The position numbers were made by a program, and so were the translations under genes. From contig CANKZJ010000001.1 in assembly GCA_947488605.1 (NCBI GenBank), positions 186,001-250,000 of the forward strand: a stretch of 64,000 nucleotides of DNA, given 5' to 3'. The DNA is from an uncultured Paracoccaceae bacterium (GTDB lineage Bacteria; Pseudomonadota; Alphaproteobacteria; Rhodobacterales; Rhodobacteraceae). How positions within the stretch are numbered: position 1 is the first letter of the stretch; the number at the start of each line of letters is the position of its first letter. Under the pieces are notes generated by a model that made no database searches, had not been told where the DNA came from, and was given only the letters and a program-made list of their open reading frames with translations. Positions 28,676 to 40,272 of this stretch are shown piece after piece.

Positions 28676-29707
28676 ATGAACCTCAAGGAACTTTCAAAAA
28701 ATCTGGGCCTGAGCCAAACCACGGTCAGCCGCGCGCTGAATGGCTATCCCGAGGTGAGCCCCGCCACACGCCAGCGGGTCGAGGCTGCTGCAAAGACATT
28801 CAATTATCGCCCCTCGACACGGGCCAAAGGACTGGCCACCGGGCAAGCGCTGGCGATTGGGCATGTAATTCCAATGTCCAGCAAGCATGAAATGGTGAAC
28901 CCCATCTTTGGTGATTTCATTGCAGGCGCTGGCGAGACGTACTTTCGGCACGGCTATGAGATGATCCTTTCTATCGTTGATGACGGCGACGAGAAACAAA
29001 TCTACGAAGGGCTCAAGGCGCGGCGGGCTGTGGACGGTGTGATTGTGCACGGACCGCGCATGAACGATCCGCGTATTGGACTGCTTAACGACCTTGGCCT
29101 GCCATTCGCCGTGCATGGGCGCGCCTCTGGATATGGTCACCCATACGCATGGCTGGACGTGAACAACCGCAGCGCCTTTGAACGTGCGACTGACTTTTTA
29201 TTTGATCTTGGGCACACGCGGATCGCGCTGATCAACGGACTAGAAGAAATGGATTTCGCGCACAGACGGCGGGAAGGCTATGCCTCTTCTTTGGCAGCCC
29301 ATGATATCGCGGTTGATGCGTCATTGATGCGATCCGGCGAAATGACAGAAGTCTACGGATATGAATGTACCCGCGAGATGCTGGAAAAAGGTAACGCACC
29401 AACGGCCATCTTATGCTCTTCATTGATCAGCGCCCTCGGTGTCCGCCGTGCAATTGAAGAAAAAGGCTTGGTCATGGGCAAGGACGTATCGGTCGTCACC
29501 CACGACGATGCATTGTCATATCTGCAAAATGGCGGCGATGTCCCAATCTTTACGGCGACCAGATCATCCGTGCGCGATGCCGGTCGCAAATTGGCCGAAA
29601 TGCTGCTGGCGTCAATTGCCGACCCTCTCAGCCCCCCCAAACAAGAATTGCTGGAGGCAGAATTGATGGTCGGTTCGTCAACCGGCCCCGCCCCGCGAAA
29701 GGACTAA
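28676..29707 (+). CDS. aglR: LacI-family regulator of alpha-glucoside use AglR
   Basis: A 343-residue LacI-family repressor. The N-terminal helix-turn-helix reads MNLKELSKNLGLSQTTVSRA, with the hinge at NYRPSTRAKGL. It is followed by a periplasmic-binding-protein-like sugar sensor domain (LFDLGHTRIALINGLEEM, ILCSSLISALGVRRAI). It is divergent from aglEFGAK across three matching operators, and is directly followed, 1 base on, by a beta-glucosidase, so the local sugar regulon is self-contained. Confidence 0.92.
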   Translation: MNLKELSKNLGLSQTTVSRALNGYPEVSPATRQRVEAAAKTFNYRPSTRAKGLATGQALAIGHVIPMSSKHEMVNPIFGDFIAGAGETYFRHGYEMILSIVDDGDEKQIYEGLKARRAVDGVIVHGPRMNDPRIGLLNDLGLPFAVHGRASGYGHPYAWLDVNNRSAFERATDFLFDLGHTRIALINGLEEMDFAHRRREGYASSLAAHDIAVDASLMRSGEMTEVYGYECTREMLEKGNAPTAILCSSLISALGVRRAIEEKGLVMGKDVSVVTHDDALSYLQNGGDVPIFTATRSSVRDAGRKLAEMLLASIADPLSPPKQELLEAELMVGSSTGPAPRKD

Positions 29708-29708
29708 C

Positions 29709-31031
29709 ATGAATTTCGCCCGCTCAGACTTCCCCGAAGGTTTTCTCTTTGGGGCTGCGACCGCTGCCTATCAGATTGAGGGACATCAGTTTGGCGGCGC
29801 AGGTAAAACCCATTGGGATACTTTCGCGGCCGGCCCCGGAAACGTGGTGCGCGGCGAGGATGGCGCGCTCGCATGCGATCATTATCACCGCTTCAACGAA
29901 GACCTTGATTTGCTTAAAGATGCGGGCATGGACGCCTACCGTTTCTCAACGTCTTGGGCGCGGGTCATGCCCGATGGCCGCACCGTCAATCCCGAAGGTC
30001 TGGATTTTTATGACCGCTTGGTCGATGCAATGTTGGAACGCGGACTAAAGCCTTTCCAAACCCTTTATCACTGGGAACTGCCGTCGGCTTTGGCCGACAA
30101 AGGCGGGTGGATGAACCGGGATACTTGCAGCTATTTTGGCGATTTTACTGATGTTATCACGGATAAGATCGGTGACCGGGTCGACGCAATCTCTACAATC
30201 AACGAGCCTTGGTGCGTTTCTTACTTGTCGCATTTTCTGGGCCACCACGCGCCCGGCCTCAAGGATATCCGTGCCACGGCCTGCGCGATGCATCATATCA
30301 ACCTCGCCCACGGTGTCGCGATGACGCGGTTGCGTGCCAAGGGCATGAAAAACTGCGGGATTGTCCTCAATTTTGATCATACTGAACCACTTGATGAAAG
30401 CCCGGAGGCCAATGATGCCGCCGCCACATGGGATGCCATCATGAACCGCTGGTTTGTCGAGGCGGTCACCAAAGGCACCTACCCCACCAAAGCACTTGAA
30501 GGGCTTGCGCCGCATATGCCGGACGGTTGGCAAGATGATATGGCCGAGATCAGCCAACCCATCGATTATCTTGGCGTTAATTATTACACGCGCCACAAAG
30601 TGACATTGGATGACACAGCCGTTTGGCCACACATCGCATCCGAGGAAGGCCCCGGCGAAAAGACGCAGATGGGGTGGGAAATCTACCCCGATGGGTTGGG
30701 CTCGTTCCTGACAAGGCTTTCGCGCGATTATGTCGGCGACATGCCGCTTTATGTGACAGAAAACGGTATGGCGTGGGACGACCATGTCGAGAACGGCGCA
30801 GTCTATGACCCCGTACGGACGAAGTTTGTGTCAGATCATTTTCTGGCTACTCAGAAAGCGATCAATGAAGGTGCCAACGTCAAAGGCTTCTTTTATTGGT
30901 CACTGCTCGACAATTACGAATGGGCATTTGGCTATGAAAAACGCTTTGGCATGATCCATGTTGATTTTGAGACCTTGAAGCGTACGCCGAAAGCATCTTA
31001 TCACGCCCTCAAAGCCGCAATCGCGCGATAA
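29709..31031 (+). CDS. Beta-glucosidase, GH1
   Basis: A 440-residue GH1 retaining enzyme. The acid-base Glu is in STINEPWCVSYL, the nucleophile Glu in PLYVTENGMAWDD. Other hallmarks are FLFGAATAAYQIEG and the GNVVRGEDGALACDHYHR aglycone loop. No signal peptide, so it acts in the cytoplasm on cellobiose-like sugars, or on glucosides related to those imported by Agl. It belongs to the aglR-bgl-glk operon, 1 base after aglR and 9 before glk. Confidence 0.93.
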   Translation: MNFARSDFPEGFLFGAATAAYQIEGHQFGGAGKTHWDTFAAGPGNVVRGEDGALACDHYHRFNEDLDLLKDAGMDAYRFSTSWARVMPDGRTVNPEGLDFYDRLVDAMLERGLKPFQTLYHWELPSALADKGGWMNRDTCSYFGDFTDVITDKIGDRVDAISTINEPWCVSYLSHFLGHHAPGLKDIRATACAMHHINLAHGVAMTRLRAKGMKNCGIVLNFDHTEPLDESPEANDAAATWDAIMNRWFVEAVTKGTYPTKALEGLAPHMPDGWQDDMAEISQPIDYLGVNYYTRHKVTLDDTAVWPHIASEEGPGEKTQMGWEIYPDGLGSFLTRLSRDYVGDMPLYVTENGMAWDDHVENGAVYDPVRTKFVSDHFLATQKAINEGANVKGFFYWSLLDNYEWAFGYEKRFGMIHVDFETLKRTPKASYHALKAAIAR

Positions 31032-31040
31032 GGATACCCT

Positions 31041-32012
31041 ATGGGCCACCCCAAAAACACTTACTCCTTGGTTGCCGATATTGGCGGGACAAATACGCGC
31101 GTCGCTTTAGCAAACGGCCGACAAATCATCGATGGCACAATCCGTCGGTATCGCAATACCGATTTCCCGGGGCTGGAATCCGTCTTGACCCGCTACATTG
31201 CCGATGAAGACGGCGTCGATCCAATTGCGGCCTGTGTTGCTGTCGCAGGTCCCGTACGTGATGGCCGCGCGACGATGACCAATCTTGATTGGACCATCGA
31301 CAAAGACACGCTGGCACGCGCCACCAAGGCAGAAACTGTCGCAATTTTGAATGATTTGCAGGCCCAGGGTCATGCACTTGGGCATATCGACACTGCAAAT
31401 ATCCGCACGATTTTGCCGGGCCCCGCAGGTCATGCAAACGCCGCGAAACTGGTGATCGGTGTTGGCACAGGGTTTAATGCGGCGCCAGTCTTTGATCTTG
31501 AGCATGGCCGTATCGTTACCCCGTCTGAAAGCGGTCACGCCAATCTGCCGATCCGCAACGAGATGGAATTACGGCTTTGCCAATTCGTCTCCACCGCGCA
31601 TGGCTTCCCGGCAGTCGAAGATGTGCTATCAGGCCGCGGCCTTGAACGTGTCTATGCATTCTTGGGGCAAGAAGCGAATGATCCGCGCGAAAGTTCAGCC
31701 CAAGACATCATGGAAGCCTGCAAAAGCGGCAGCGACCCACGCGCAACACAGGCGGCACAGCTATTCACCCGTATTCTGGGGACCGTTTGCGGCAATCTAT
31801 CTTTAATTCAACTGCCATTTGGCGGTGTTTATCTGGTCGGGGGCGTGGCGCGGGCGTTTGCGCCGCATCTATCCCAGTTCGGCTTTGGTGACGCGTTCCG
31901 CGACAAGGGACGTTTTGCCGGTTTCATGAGCAATTTCGCAGTTTCAGTGATTGAAGACGACTATGCCGCTTTAACTGGATCGGCGGCCCACCTCGTTGCA
32001 CTGAGCGAATAA
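31041..32012 (+). CDS. glk: Glucokinase
   Basis: ATP-dependent phosphorylation of glucose. At 323 residues it matches the Glk family (not ROK). The phosphate-binding loop SLVADIGGTNTRVALANG opens the protein, ACVAVAGPV follows, then ILNDLQAQGHAL with the catalytic Asp, and VIGVGTGFNAAPVFD. It closes the agl sugar operon and delivers glucose-6-phosphate toward zwf. Convergent with cckA. Confidence 0.95.
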   Translation: MGHPKNTYSLVADIGGTNTRVALANGRQIIDGTIRRYRNTDFPGLESVLTRYIADEDGVDPIAACVAVAGPVRDGRATMTNLDWTIDKDTLARATKAETVAILNDLQAQGHALGHIDTANIRTILPGPAGHANAAKLVIGVGTGFNAAPVFDLEHGRIVTPSESGHANLPIRNEMELRLCQFVSTAHGFPAVEDVLSGRGLERVYAFLGQEANDPRESSAQDIMEACKSGSDPRATQAAQLFTRILGTVCGNLSLIQLPFGGVYLVGGVARAFAPHLSQFGFGDAFRDKGRFAGFMSNFAVSVIEDDYAALTGSAAHLVALSE

Positions 32013-32021
32013 CCAATGACA

Positions 32022-34358
32022 TCAAGCATCAACGGGTGCGTCCTGCATTTGCTGATAAACCGTCTGCGTTAATGCCTTGAGCGAAAACGGTTTTGGCAAG
32101 AAAACCGCACCCTCAATGGCGGGTTGTCCATCTTCAAACGCGTCCTCTGGGTAGCCGGACACAAACACAACTTTGGTATCAGGTCGGTCGGCCAGCGCTT
32201 GGCGCACCCAGGTCGGCCCGTCCATGCCCGGCATGATCACATCGGTCACGAAGATGTCGATCTGCAAATCACTGTCACCCAACATCTCAAGGGCGGCCTC
32301 GGCGCAATCCGCCTCAAGCACAGTGTAGCCGCGCAAACGTAACGCACGCGACGCGAAGGCACGCACCGGCGCTTCGTCTTCGACCAACAGCACAACGCCA
32401 TCGGCAGAGGTGTTCATCGGTTCAATCTTTTCGGGGACTGCAGGGGTTGGTTTCCTGAAAGTGGCCGTGTGGCTAGGAAAGAAGAGGGAAAACGTCGTTC
32501 CTTCGCCCACTTTTGTATCCACAAAAATATATCCATTAGTCTGTTTGACGATGCCATATGCGGTAGACAGCCCAAGCCCAGTGCCCTCGCCTGTGCGTTT
32601 TGTTGTATAAAACGGCTCGAATATCTTGGATACTTTGTCGGCAGGAATGCCCGAGCCATGATCGATAACCTTTACCAAAACATAATTCCCGACCGGTACG
32701 ATCGCACGATCGCGCTGCAATTGGGTTTTCAATTCCACGTTCTTGGTGACAACCCTGATTTCGCCAGCACCTTCCATTGCGTCGCGGGCGTTGACCACAA
32801 GGTTCATCAGAACCTGTTCCAATTGTCGTTTATCTGCCTTGATCGGCGATAGACCGGGATCGTGGTCCAACAATAACGTGACTTTTTCTCCTACCAATCG
32901 GTTCAAAAGATACGTCAGATCAGACAAGGTATCGCGCAAATCAATCGTCTCTAGCTGTAAGTTTTGTTTGCGCGAAAATGCCAAGAGCTGCCCAACAAGG
33001 CTCGCTGCGCGATTGGCATTTTGGTGGATCTGGATCAAATCACCATAGTTCAGATCGCCCTCATCATGCCGCAACAGCAAAAGATCACAGTGGCCTGAAA
33101 TCGCCGTCAGCAGATTGTTGAAATCATGCGCGACACCGCCAGCCAATTGGCCGATAGCTTGCATCTTTTGGCTTTGCACAAATTGCGCCTCAAGCGTCTT
33201 GAGCTCTGTGACGTCATTCAACACCGCAATCAAATGGTGCTCTTCATCAGCGCTGGCGCTGTTCAATGTCACCTGCACAACTTTATCCTGCCCGCCTGCA
33301 CGACCGCGCAGAATTTGCGATACGTGCCCATCCTGGCCAGCCATCGCCTCTGCCAGCCAATCATTGATCGGCCTTCCCGGTCCGTCCAATACATCGGACA
33401 GTTTGGCGTCTTGCGCGTCTTGGATGTTCAACAGCAAACGGGCTTCTCGATTGGATCCAAGCAGCGCCCCATCCCGCGCAACCTTAAGCAACGGCACGGG
33501 CAGGTCTTCGATTGCGTCCCATCCCACGTCCAACTGGCGTGGGAGCTGTGGAATATGTGCACCGGGCAACACATAGATGTCACGCATATTGTCGCGTCGG
33601 TCCATGACCATCACCATAAGGTCGGCGACTTTGTCCTCTGTCTTGACGCGGTGCACAAAGCCTGATCGCAGCGGCAGATCATCGATCACATCACCAAGCG
33701 TCTGCGCCTCAGCCCCGACCAGCCGTCGCAATGCGTCATTCATCTGGACAATTTGTCCATGCGACGTTGCTGTCATCATCGGAAATGCAATGTGTTTGCT
33801 ATTGCGCTGCCCGATCTGTGAGTTTTCGGACAAATCATCAAGCCACCAAAGCTGGCACTCTGGTCCCATCATCAGGACCCGCAGCCGAAAATGGCCGCCA
33901 CGAGTGACGATGTCTTCTGTCCGCGCACCGGTTAAAGAAGCCTGCATCCCCAGTTGATGCAAAATACCTGCGGGGTTCGCCAACATGCCCCCAAATACAT
34001 CCGCCAGAGAGCTACTCTCGACCTCTCCAAACCGTTCTTTGGCTGCACTATTGGCAAAGTGAACAAATCCCTGATCACAAGTCACGAAACCAATGCCCAA
34101 GTCATGCCTGATCAATTGCTGTGCAGTCTGGCGTATCCGGTTTATGTTGCTTGCATTGACACGGTTGATCCCAAGAATACTGAACGCCAAAACGCATAAG
34201 ATACCACCACAGATTGCAAGTCCGGTTTGCAGATTTGGCAAAGGGATAAAAACGGCGACGGCAAGGCATAACAACCCTGCGACAAACACGTGCCATACTT
34301 TTGGCAGCTCTGCTGCGAAAGGTGCAGCAGGCATTTCAACAGATTTATCAAACGGCAC
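32022..34358 (-). CDS. cckA: Hybrid sensor histidine kinase CckA
   Basis: Membrane hybrid kinase that, through ChpT, controls phosphorylation of the master regulator CtrA. The 778-residue protein has two TM helices (about residues 20-65), PAS-like sensing regions (about 85-390), a HisKA domain with [20 protein letters not shown] (phospho-His 411), a HATPase domain with [11 protein letters not shown] and [13 protein letters not shown] (about 505-630), and a C-terminal receiver with VEDEAPVRA and [12 protein letters not shown] (phospho-Asp 706). Start is a GTG after GAGGTG. Upstream is a CtrA-type site and an inverted repeat. Convergent with glk. Confidence 0.93.
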   Translation of the reverse strand: MPFDKSVEMPAAPFAAELPKVWHVFVAGLLCLAVAVFIPLPNLQTGLAICGGILCVLAFSILGINRVNASNINRIRQTAQQLIRHDLGIGFVTCDQGFVHFANSAAKERFGEVESSSLADVFGGMLANPAGILHQLGMQASLTGARTEDIVTRGGHFRLRVLMMGPECQLWWLDDLSENSQIGQRNSKHIAFPMMTATSHGQIVQMNDALRRLVGAEAQTLGDVIDDLPLRSGFVHRVKTEDKVADLMVMVMDRRDNMRDIYVLPGAHIPQLPRQLDVGWDAIEDLPVPLLKVARDGALLGSNREARLLLNIQDAQDAKLSDVLDGPGRPINDWLAEAMAGQDGHVSQILRGRAGGQDKVVQVTLNSASADEEHHLIAVLNDVTELKTLEAQFVQSQKMQAIGQLAGGVAHDFNNLLTAISGHCDLLLLRHDEGDLNYGDLIQIHQNANRAASLVGQLLAFSRKQNLQLETIDLRDTLSDLTYLLNRLVGEKVTLLLDHDPGLSPIKADKRQLEQVLMNLVVNARDAMEGAGEIRVVTKNVELKTQLQRDRAIVPVGNYVLVKVIDHGSGIPADKVSKIFEPFYTTKRTGEGTGLGLSTAYGIVKQTNGYIFVDTKVGEGTTFSLFFPSHTATFRKPTPAVPEKIEPMNTSADGVVLLVEDEAPVRAFASRALRLRGYTVLEADCAEAALEMLGDSDLQIDIFVTDVIMPGMDGPTWVRQALADRPDTKVVFVSGYPEDAFEDGQPAIEGAVFLPKPFSLKALTQTVYQQMQDAPVDA

Positions 34359-34368
34359 GTCGACACCT

Positions 34369-34401
34369 CGTTACACGTCTCAGAGTGGTTAACGTGTAAC
34401 G
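34369..34401. promoter_or_regulatory. Long inverted repeat before cckA
   Basis: CGTTACACGT (34369-34378) and ACGTGTAACG (34392-34401), perfect 10-bp arms around a 13-base spacer, starting 11 bases before the cckA GTG codon. It could be an operator or an mRNA leader hairpin. Confidence 0.6.
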
Positions 34402-34402
34402 C

Positions 34403-34417
34403 TTAATCAATCCTTAA
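34403..34417. promoter_or_regulatory. CtrA-type binding site before cckA
   Basis: TTAA-TCAATCC-TTAA, the exact 7-base spaced direct repeat of the CtrA consensus, followed by C as in TTAAC. It lies 45-60 bases upstream of the cckA start, in the presumed promoter. Confidence 0.72.
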
Positions 34418-34445
34418 CTGACGCATAGCAGGTCAATGAAAGCAA

Positions 34446-35618
34446 TTATAGGTTGTATTTACTTTGCTTGAGAAGACATAAGAAAAACCCGTCTCCGTTC
34501 ACATCTGGCAATAGCTGTAGGGTCTGTGTGACGGCCCATTCAGAGTGTGTTGCGATAAACCGCGCAATGGCCTCGTCGTTTTCGCATTTTAGAACGGAGC
34601 AGGTTGCATAAGCGAGCAAACCATCGCTTGCCACCAGCTTTGAAGCACTGCGCAAAACGTCGTCCTGTGCCTGCTGCAAGGCCATCAACCTGTCAGCCGT
34701 AAGACGCCATTTTGCATCCGGCGTGCGCCGCCAAGTGCCACTGCCACTGCAAGGTGCATCGCAAAATATCACATCAAATGGTGCGTGCTTTTCCAAGTCA
34801 TCTGATTGGATCATCTGGATCGACACGCCCGCGCGCTCTGCCCGAGACGGCAAATCGCGCATCCGCGCCGGTGCGATATCATGCGCAAATATCGAGGCAT
34901 GCGTTACATCCGCAAAACCAAGTGCTTTGCCACCACCGCCAGCACAGTAGTCCAACAGCCGCGCGCCATCTCGAACGGGCACTGCATTTACCGCGAACTG
35001 AGACGATGCATCCTGCAATTCGACCAGTCCCTCACCGAAGGCGCGGGTGTTCTTCACGCGCCGCGGGTTGCGCGTCACACGCAAAGCATTGGAAGCACTG
35101 GCATGTTCCTGGGTCTCAACGTCATCTTCGATCAGTGCAGAAACTGCTTCGGCGACTGATGCACGGCGCGTGTTGACGCGCAAAAAGACATCAGCGCGGC
35201 CTTGCTGCGATATGGCGGCCTGTTCTGCATGACCTCCCAGACCGTCCTGCCAATGCGGCCACAACCAATCGGGAATATCGCACCGCGCAGCCGATGACAG
35301 ATCACGCGGCGCGTTCAAAGATGCGTGCTCCTCATCCGTGAGTTGCACGGGTGCATGCCCTTCGCCAGAAAACAAGGCGGCCATATCCCAGCCCTGCCGC
35401 AACGCCAACCGGATCATGAGGCTGCGACCATCCCCGTCGCCCAAGGACCGCCGCGCGCGTAGAACATCATAGACATGATCCCGCACAGCAGCCCGGTCTT
35501 TGGACCCCGCAAAGCGGCTGCCTCGCGTCCAAGCCGTCAAAGCCTGTTCCGCAGGCGCACCGCCGTTGATGTGGTTCAAGACCTCAATCGCTGCCGCGAC
35601 GCGTGCTCCGGGTGTCAT
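34446..35618 (-). CDS. RsmB/NOP-family RNA m5C methyltransferase
   Basis: SAM-dependent cytosine-5 methyltransferase, best fit RsmB (16S rRNA). The 390-residue protein has an N-terminal NusB-like helical region (residues 1-130), then LLDYCAGGGGKALGFAD as the SAM loop, VIFCDAPCSGSGTWRRTPD (motif IV, with Cys) and LAYATCSVLKCENDEAI (motif VI, catalytic Cys). RsmF is an alternative. It lies 6 bases behind guaB and is co-transcribed with it, an arrangement without an obvious shared function. Confidence 0.88.
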   Translation of the reverse strand: MTPGARVAAAIEVLNHINGGAPAEQALTAWTRGSRFAGSKDRAAVRDHVYDVLRARRSLGDGDGRSLMIRLALRQGWDMAALFSGEGHAPVQLTDEEHASLNAPRDLSSAARCDIPDWLWPHWQDGLGGHAEQAAISQQGRADVFLRVNTRRASVAEAVSALIEDDVETQEHASASNALRVTRNPRRVKNTRAFGEGLVELQDASSQFAVNAVPVRDGARLLDYCAGGGGKALGFADVTHASIFAHDIAPARMRDLPSRAERAGVSIQMIQSDDLEKHAPFDVIFCDAPCSGSGTWRRTPDAKWRLTADRLMALQQAQDDVLRSASKLVASDGLLAYATCSVLKCENDEAIARFIATHSEWAVTQTLQLLPDVNGDGFFLCLLKQSKYNL

Positions 35619-35624
35619 ACCCGC

Positions 35625-37109
<1,485 letters not shown>

Positions 37110-37197
37110 CTATCGCATGGAATTGTGAGGACCGAAAGGGCTAAGTGGGGGTAAACCGGACTTGTGAGTGGGCAACAAAGCGCCCAAGGTGGCCCGC

Positions 37198-37881
37198 ATG
37201 GTCGATGAAGCGCACCCAGTGAACAGCAAGGCCCACCAATTTGTGCGGATAGCAGTCAAGCTGTCGATCATCTTGGTGTTGGTGTACGCAGCAAAGCTTG
37301 GCATTGACCTGCTCATGGCCAAAATCATGTTGTTTGAGACAGATGCTGCCGCACGGGCCATGACCGGGCTGATTATCACCGTGATGGTTGGCTATGCGAT
37401 CTTGCTGGCCATCCCGTTCATTCCGGGCGTGGAAATTGGTATTGCGATCCTTGTCCTTGAGGGGGCTGATGCGGCACCTATGGTTTATCTCGCGACGGTC
37501 GCGGGTATGCTTTTGGCTTTTCTGATCGGGCAATATGCACCTTTGGATCGGCTGATACCGTTGTGCCATGATCTACGCCTGTTGCGCATTGCAAAGTTAC
37601 TTGAACGGATTGAATTAACCCCGCGCAAAGATCGATTGAACGCCATGCATGACAAGCTGCCAAAGTGGTTGGTCCCTATTTTATGCGACTATCGCTATGT
37701 GACATTGGGCCTTGCGATCAACATGCCCGGGAACATTGCCTTGGGCGGCGGTGGCGGCATTATGATGGCGGGCGGGATAAGTCGTTTGTTCCAAACTCGC
37801 TTTGCCATTTTGACAATTCTTTTGGCAACTTTGCCGATCCCACTGTCGGTCTGGCTCTTGGGCGCAGATGTGCTGCAATAA
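37198..37881 (+). CDS. Unknown multi-spanning membrane protein
   Basis: I do not recognise this 227-residue protein. It is strongly hydrophobic with about five predicted TM helices: VKLSIILVLVYAAKLGIDLL, GLIITVMVGYAILLAIPFIP, VYLATVAGMLLAFLIGQY, a glycine-rich stretch (IALGGGGGIMMAGGIS) and ILTILLATLPIPLSVWLL. A glycine-rich helix followed by a re-entrant-like segment suggests a transporter. ATG at 37198 with AAGGTGG is chosen over a GTG at 37168. It is followed by a corrinoid activator gene, 93 bases on, in the same direction, but a functional tie is unproven. Confidence 0.65.
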   Translation: MVDEAHPVNSKAHQFVRIAVKLSIILVLVYAAKLGIDLLMAKIMLFETDAAARAMTGLIITVMVGYAILLAIPFIPGVEIGIAILVLEGADAAPMVYLATVAGMLLAFLIGQYAPLDRLIPLCHDLRLLRIAKLLERIELTPRKDRLNAMHDKLPKWLVPILCDYRYVTLGLAINMPGNIALGGGGGIMMAGGISRLFQTRFAILTILLATLPIPLSVWLLGADVLQ

Positions 37882-37974
37882 CATGCCGCTGCTCATAGTT
37901 ATTATGACGGATACGGGACTTCCTATCGCGCGCGGACTGGCTACATTCGGGGCAAGCTAAAACAGGCGTGCATT

Positions 37975-40014
37975 ATGTCCAACGATCCTCTCGTTATCTT
38001 CACACCCTCCGGAAAACGCGGTCATTTCGCAGCAGGCACACCCGTGCTGACCGCGGCGCGGCAATTGGGCGTCGATTTGGACAGCGTTTGTGGTGGGCGC
38101 GGCATCTGTTCAAAGTGCCAGATCACGCCATCTTATGGTGAATTCTCAAAACACGGCGTGACAGTCGCGGACACAGCACTGTCCGAATGGAACAGCGTAG
38201 AACAACGCTATGACGACAAACGCGGCCTGAAAAAGGGCCGCCGCCTTGGTTGCCAAGCAACGATCCAAAGTGACGTTGTGATAGACGTCCCCGCCGAAAG
38301 CCAAGTGCACAAGCAAGTGGTGCGCAAACGGGCCGAAGCGCGCGACATCACGATGAAACCATCGACCAAGCTTTATTACGTCGAAGTCGCGCAGCCCGAT
38401 ATGCATGACCCCTCCGGCGATTTAGAACGCCTGACCCAAGCCCTCAGAACTGATTGGGATTTACCGCATCTAGAAGCCGACTTGGGCGTCCTGAAAACAC
38501 TGCAATCCGCGTTGCGCAAAGGCGATTGGAAAGTCACGGTTGCAATTCACTTGGGCGACGCTGTCTTTAGCCCCCGTATCATCAACATCTGGCCGGGCTT
38601 TTATGAAGGCACAATTTATGGCCTTGCCGTTGATCTGGGATCGACAACCATCGCCGCCCACCTATGCGATCTACAGTCAGGCGAGGTGATCGCGTCTTCA
38701 GGCATCATGAACCCGCAAATCCGTTTCGGAGAAGATCTGATGAGCCGTGTCAGCTACGGCATGATGAACCCGACAGGAGCCGAAGAAATGACGCTGGCGG
38801 TGCGCGAAGGCATGAACGCCCTGTTTGTGCAAATCGCATCAGAGGCGCAGATAGATCGCGATCTTATTGTGGATGCGGTGTTTGTCTGTAACCCGGTCAT
38901 GCACCACCTCTTTCTTGGGATTGATGCATACGAGTTGGGCCAGGCACCATTTGCGCTCGCAACATCCGAGGCAATATCGTTGCGCGCGTCTGAGTTGGAT
39001 TTGAACCTCCACCCTGCCTCCCGCGTTTACTTGCTGCCTTGCATCGCAGGTCACGTCGGGGCGGATGCAGCGGCAGTTGCCCTGTCCGAGGCGCCTGATA
39101 AATCAGAAGACCTCGTGCTGGTTGTGGACGTCGGCACAAACGCCGAGATTATTCTGGGCAACAAAGAAAAGGTTCTCGCTTGTTCCTCCCCCACGGGTCC
39201 GGCATTTGAAGGTGCGCAGATCACCAGTGGTCAACGCGCAGCACCGGGCGCGATTGAGCATGTCGAAATTGATCCCGTCAGCAAACTGCCACGCTTCCAA
39301 GTCATCGGGTCCGAAATTTGGTCCGACGAAGAAGGCTTTGATGTCGCGATCGCGCAAACAGGTATCACAGGTATTTGTGGGTCAGGTATTATCGAGGTAA
39401 TCGCGGAAATGCGTATGGCCGGGATCGTTGATGGCCCCGGCCTGATTGGATCGGCAGAGCAAACCGGATCGCCGAACTGCTTTCAAGACGGACGCACGAA
39501 TTCCTACCTGCTCTATGATGGCACAGCCAACGACGGGCCAAAGATCACCGTGACCAACACAGACATTAGGCAAATCCAAATGGCCAAGGCGGCGCTTTAT
39601 TCTGGCGCGCGACTACTGATGGATAAATTCGGGGTCGATAAAGTGGACCGGGTGGTTCTCGCAGGTGCCTTTGGCGCACATATCAGCCCCAAACACGCAA
39701 TGGTGCTTGGTATGATCCCGGACGCACCACTGAACAAAGTGACAAGTGCGGGCAACGCCGCTGGCACGGGCGCGCGGATTGCTTTGCTCAACACCGATGC
39801 ACGCCGCGAGATCGAACAGACCGTCCACAACATCCACAAAATCGAAACTGCGATCGAACCGCGCTTCCAAGAGCATTTCGTGAATGCATCAAACATCCCA
39901 AACGCAGTCGAACCCTTCCCGATCCTGAACAGCATCGTGACCCTGCCGCAGGTGAACCACAACACTGGCGGCGGCGGAGGTGAAGGTGGGCGTCGACGTA
40001 GGCGCGCGCGCTGA
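37975..40014 (+). CDS. RamA-type corrinoid activation protein (ferredoxin-ASKHA)
   Basis: ATP-dependent reductive reactivator of Co(II) corrinoid proteins in methyl-transfer systems. The 679-residue protein has an N-terminal [2Fe-2S] ferredoxin with Cys39, Cys45, Cys48 and Cys93 (VCGGRGICSKCQ ... RLGCQ), a linker, then a large actin/ASKHA ATPase domain with YGLAVDLGSTTIAAHLCDL, GIMNPQIRFGEDLMSR and VLVVDVGTNAEIILGN, typical of the DUF4445 family. The C-terminus is an unusual glycine and arginine tail (GGGGGEGGRRRRRAR). No corrinoid protein or substrate methyltransferase gene is next to it. Confidence 0.88.
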   Translation: MSNDPLVIFTPSGKRGHFAAGTPVLTAARQLGVDLDSVCGGRGICSKCQITPSYGEFSKHGVTVADTALSEWNSVEQRYDDKRGLKKGRRLGCQATIQSDVVIDVPAESQVHKQVVRKRAEARDITMKPSTKLYYVEVAQPDMHDPSGDLERLTQALRTDWDLPHLEADLGVLKTLQSALRKGDWKVTVAIHLGDAVFSPRIINIWPGFYEGTIYGLAVDLGSTTIAAHLCDLQSGEVIASSGIMNPQIRFGEDLMSRVSYGMMNPTGAEEMTLAVREGMNALFVQIASEAQIDRDLIVDAVFVCNPVMHHLFLGIDAYELGQAPFALATSEAISLRASELDLNLHPASRVYLLPCIAGHVGADAAAVALSEAPDKSEDLVLVVDVGTNAEIILGNKEKVLACSSPTGPAFEGAQITSGQRAAPGAIEHVEIDPVSKLPRFQVIGSEIWSDEEGFDVAIAQTGITGICGSGIIEVIAEMRMAGIVDGPGLIGSAEQTGSPNCFQDGRTNSYLLYDGTANDGPKITVTNTDIRQIQMAKAALYSGARLLMDKFGVDKVDRVVLAGAFGAHISPKHAMVLGMIPDAPLNKVTSAGNAAGTGARIALLNTDARREIEQTVHNIHKIETAIEPRFQEHFVNASNIPNAVEPFPILNSIVTLPQVNHNTGGGGGEGGRRRRRAR

Positions 40015-40062
40015 TTGCAGCTTGACGAAAATGGACCGCGCAATTACGCCTAAGGACACGGC

Positions 40063-40136
40063 GCGGGTATGGTGAAAAGGTATCACGAAAGCTTCCCAAG
40101 CTTCAGTTACGGGTTCGATTCCCGTTACCCGCTCCA
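40063..40136 (+). tRNA. tRNA-Gly with CCC anticodon
   Basis: A 74-base cloverleaf with encoded CCA. The acceptor arm GCGGGTA pairs with TACCCGC, discriminator T, anticodon loop TTCCCAA, and T arm ACGGG-TTCGATT-CCCGT. It stands 48 bases after the corrinoid activator gene, with no clear terminator between. Confidence 0.94.
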
Positions 40137-40272
40137 AATCAAGCCATTGAAAAGAATGTAGAATTCAGCGCTGAACTTACCTCGACTGGATGAAAATATT
40201 TGTAGCATTAATGAAAACATGGCCTCAGACCAAAAAGGCGTATGAACCTGTCAAAAATGGTCTCGCCGCTTT

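Noticed and set aside
40137..40272. tRNA-linked integration site or island edge after tRNA-Gly
   Set aside because: No integrase, no repeated tRNA 3' end and no mobile gene is seen on either side.
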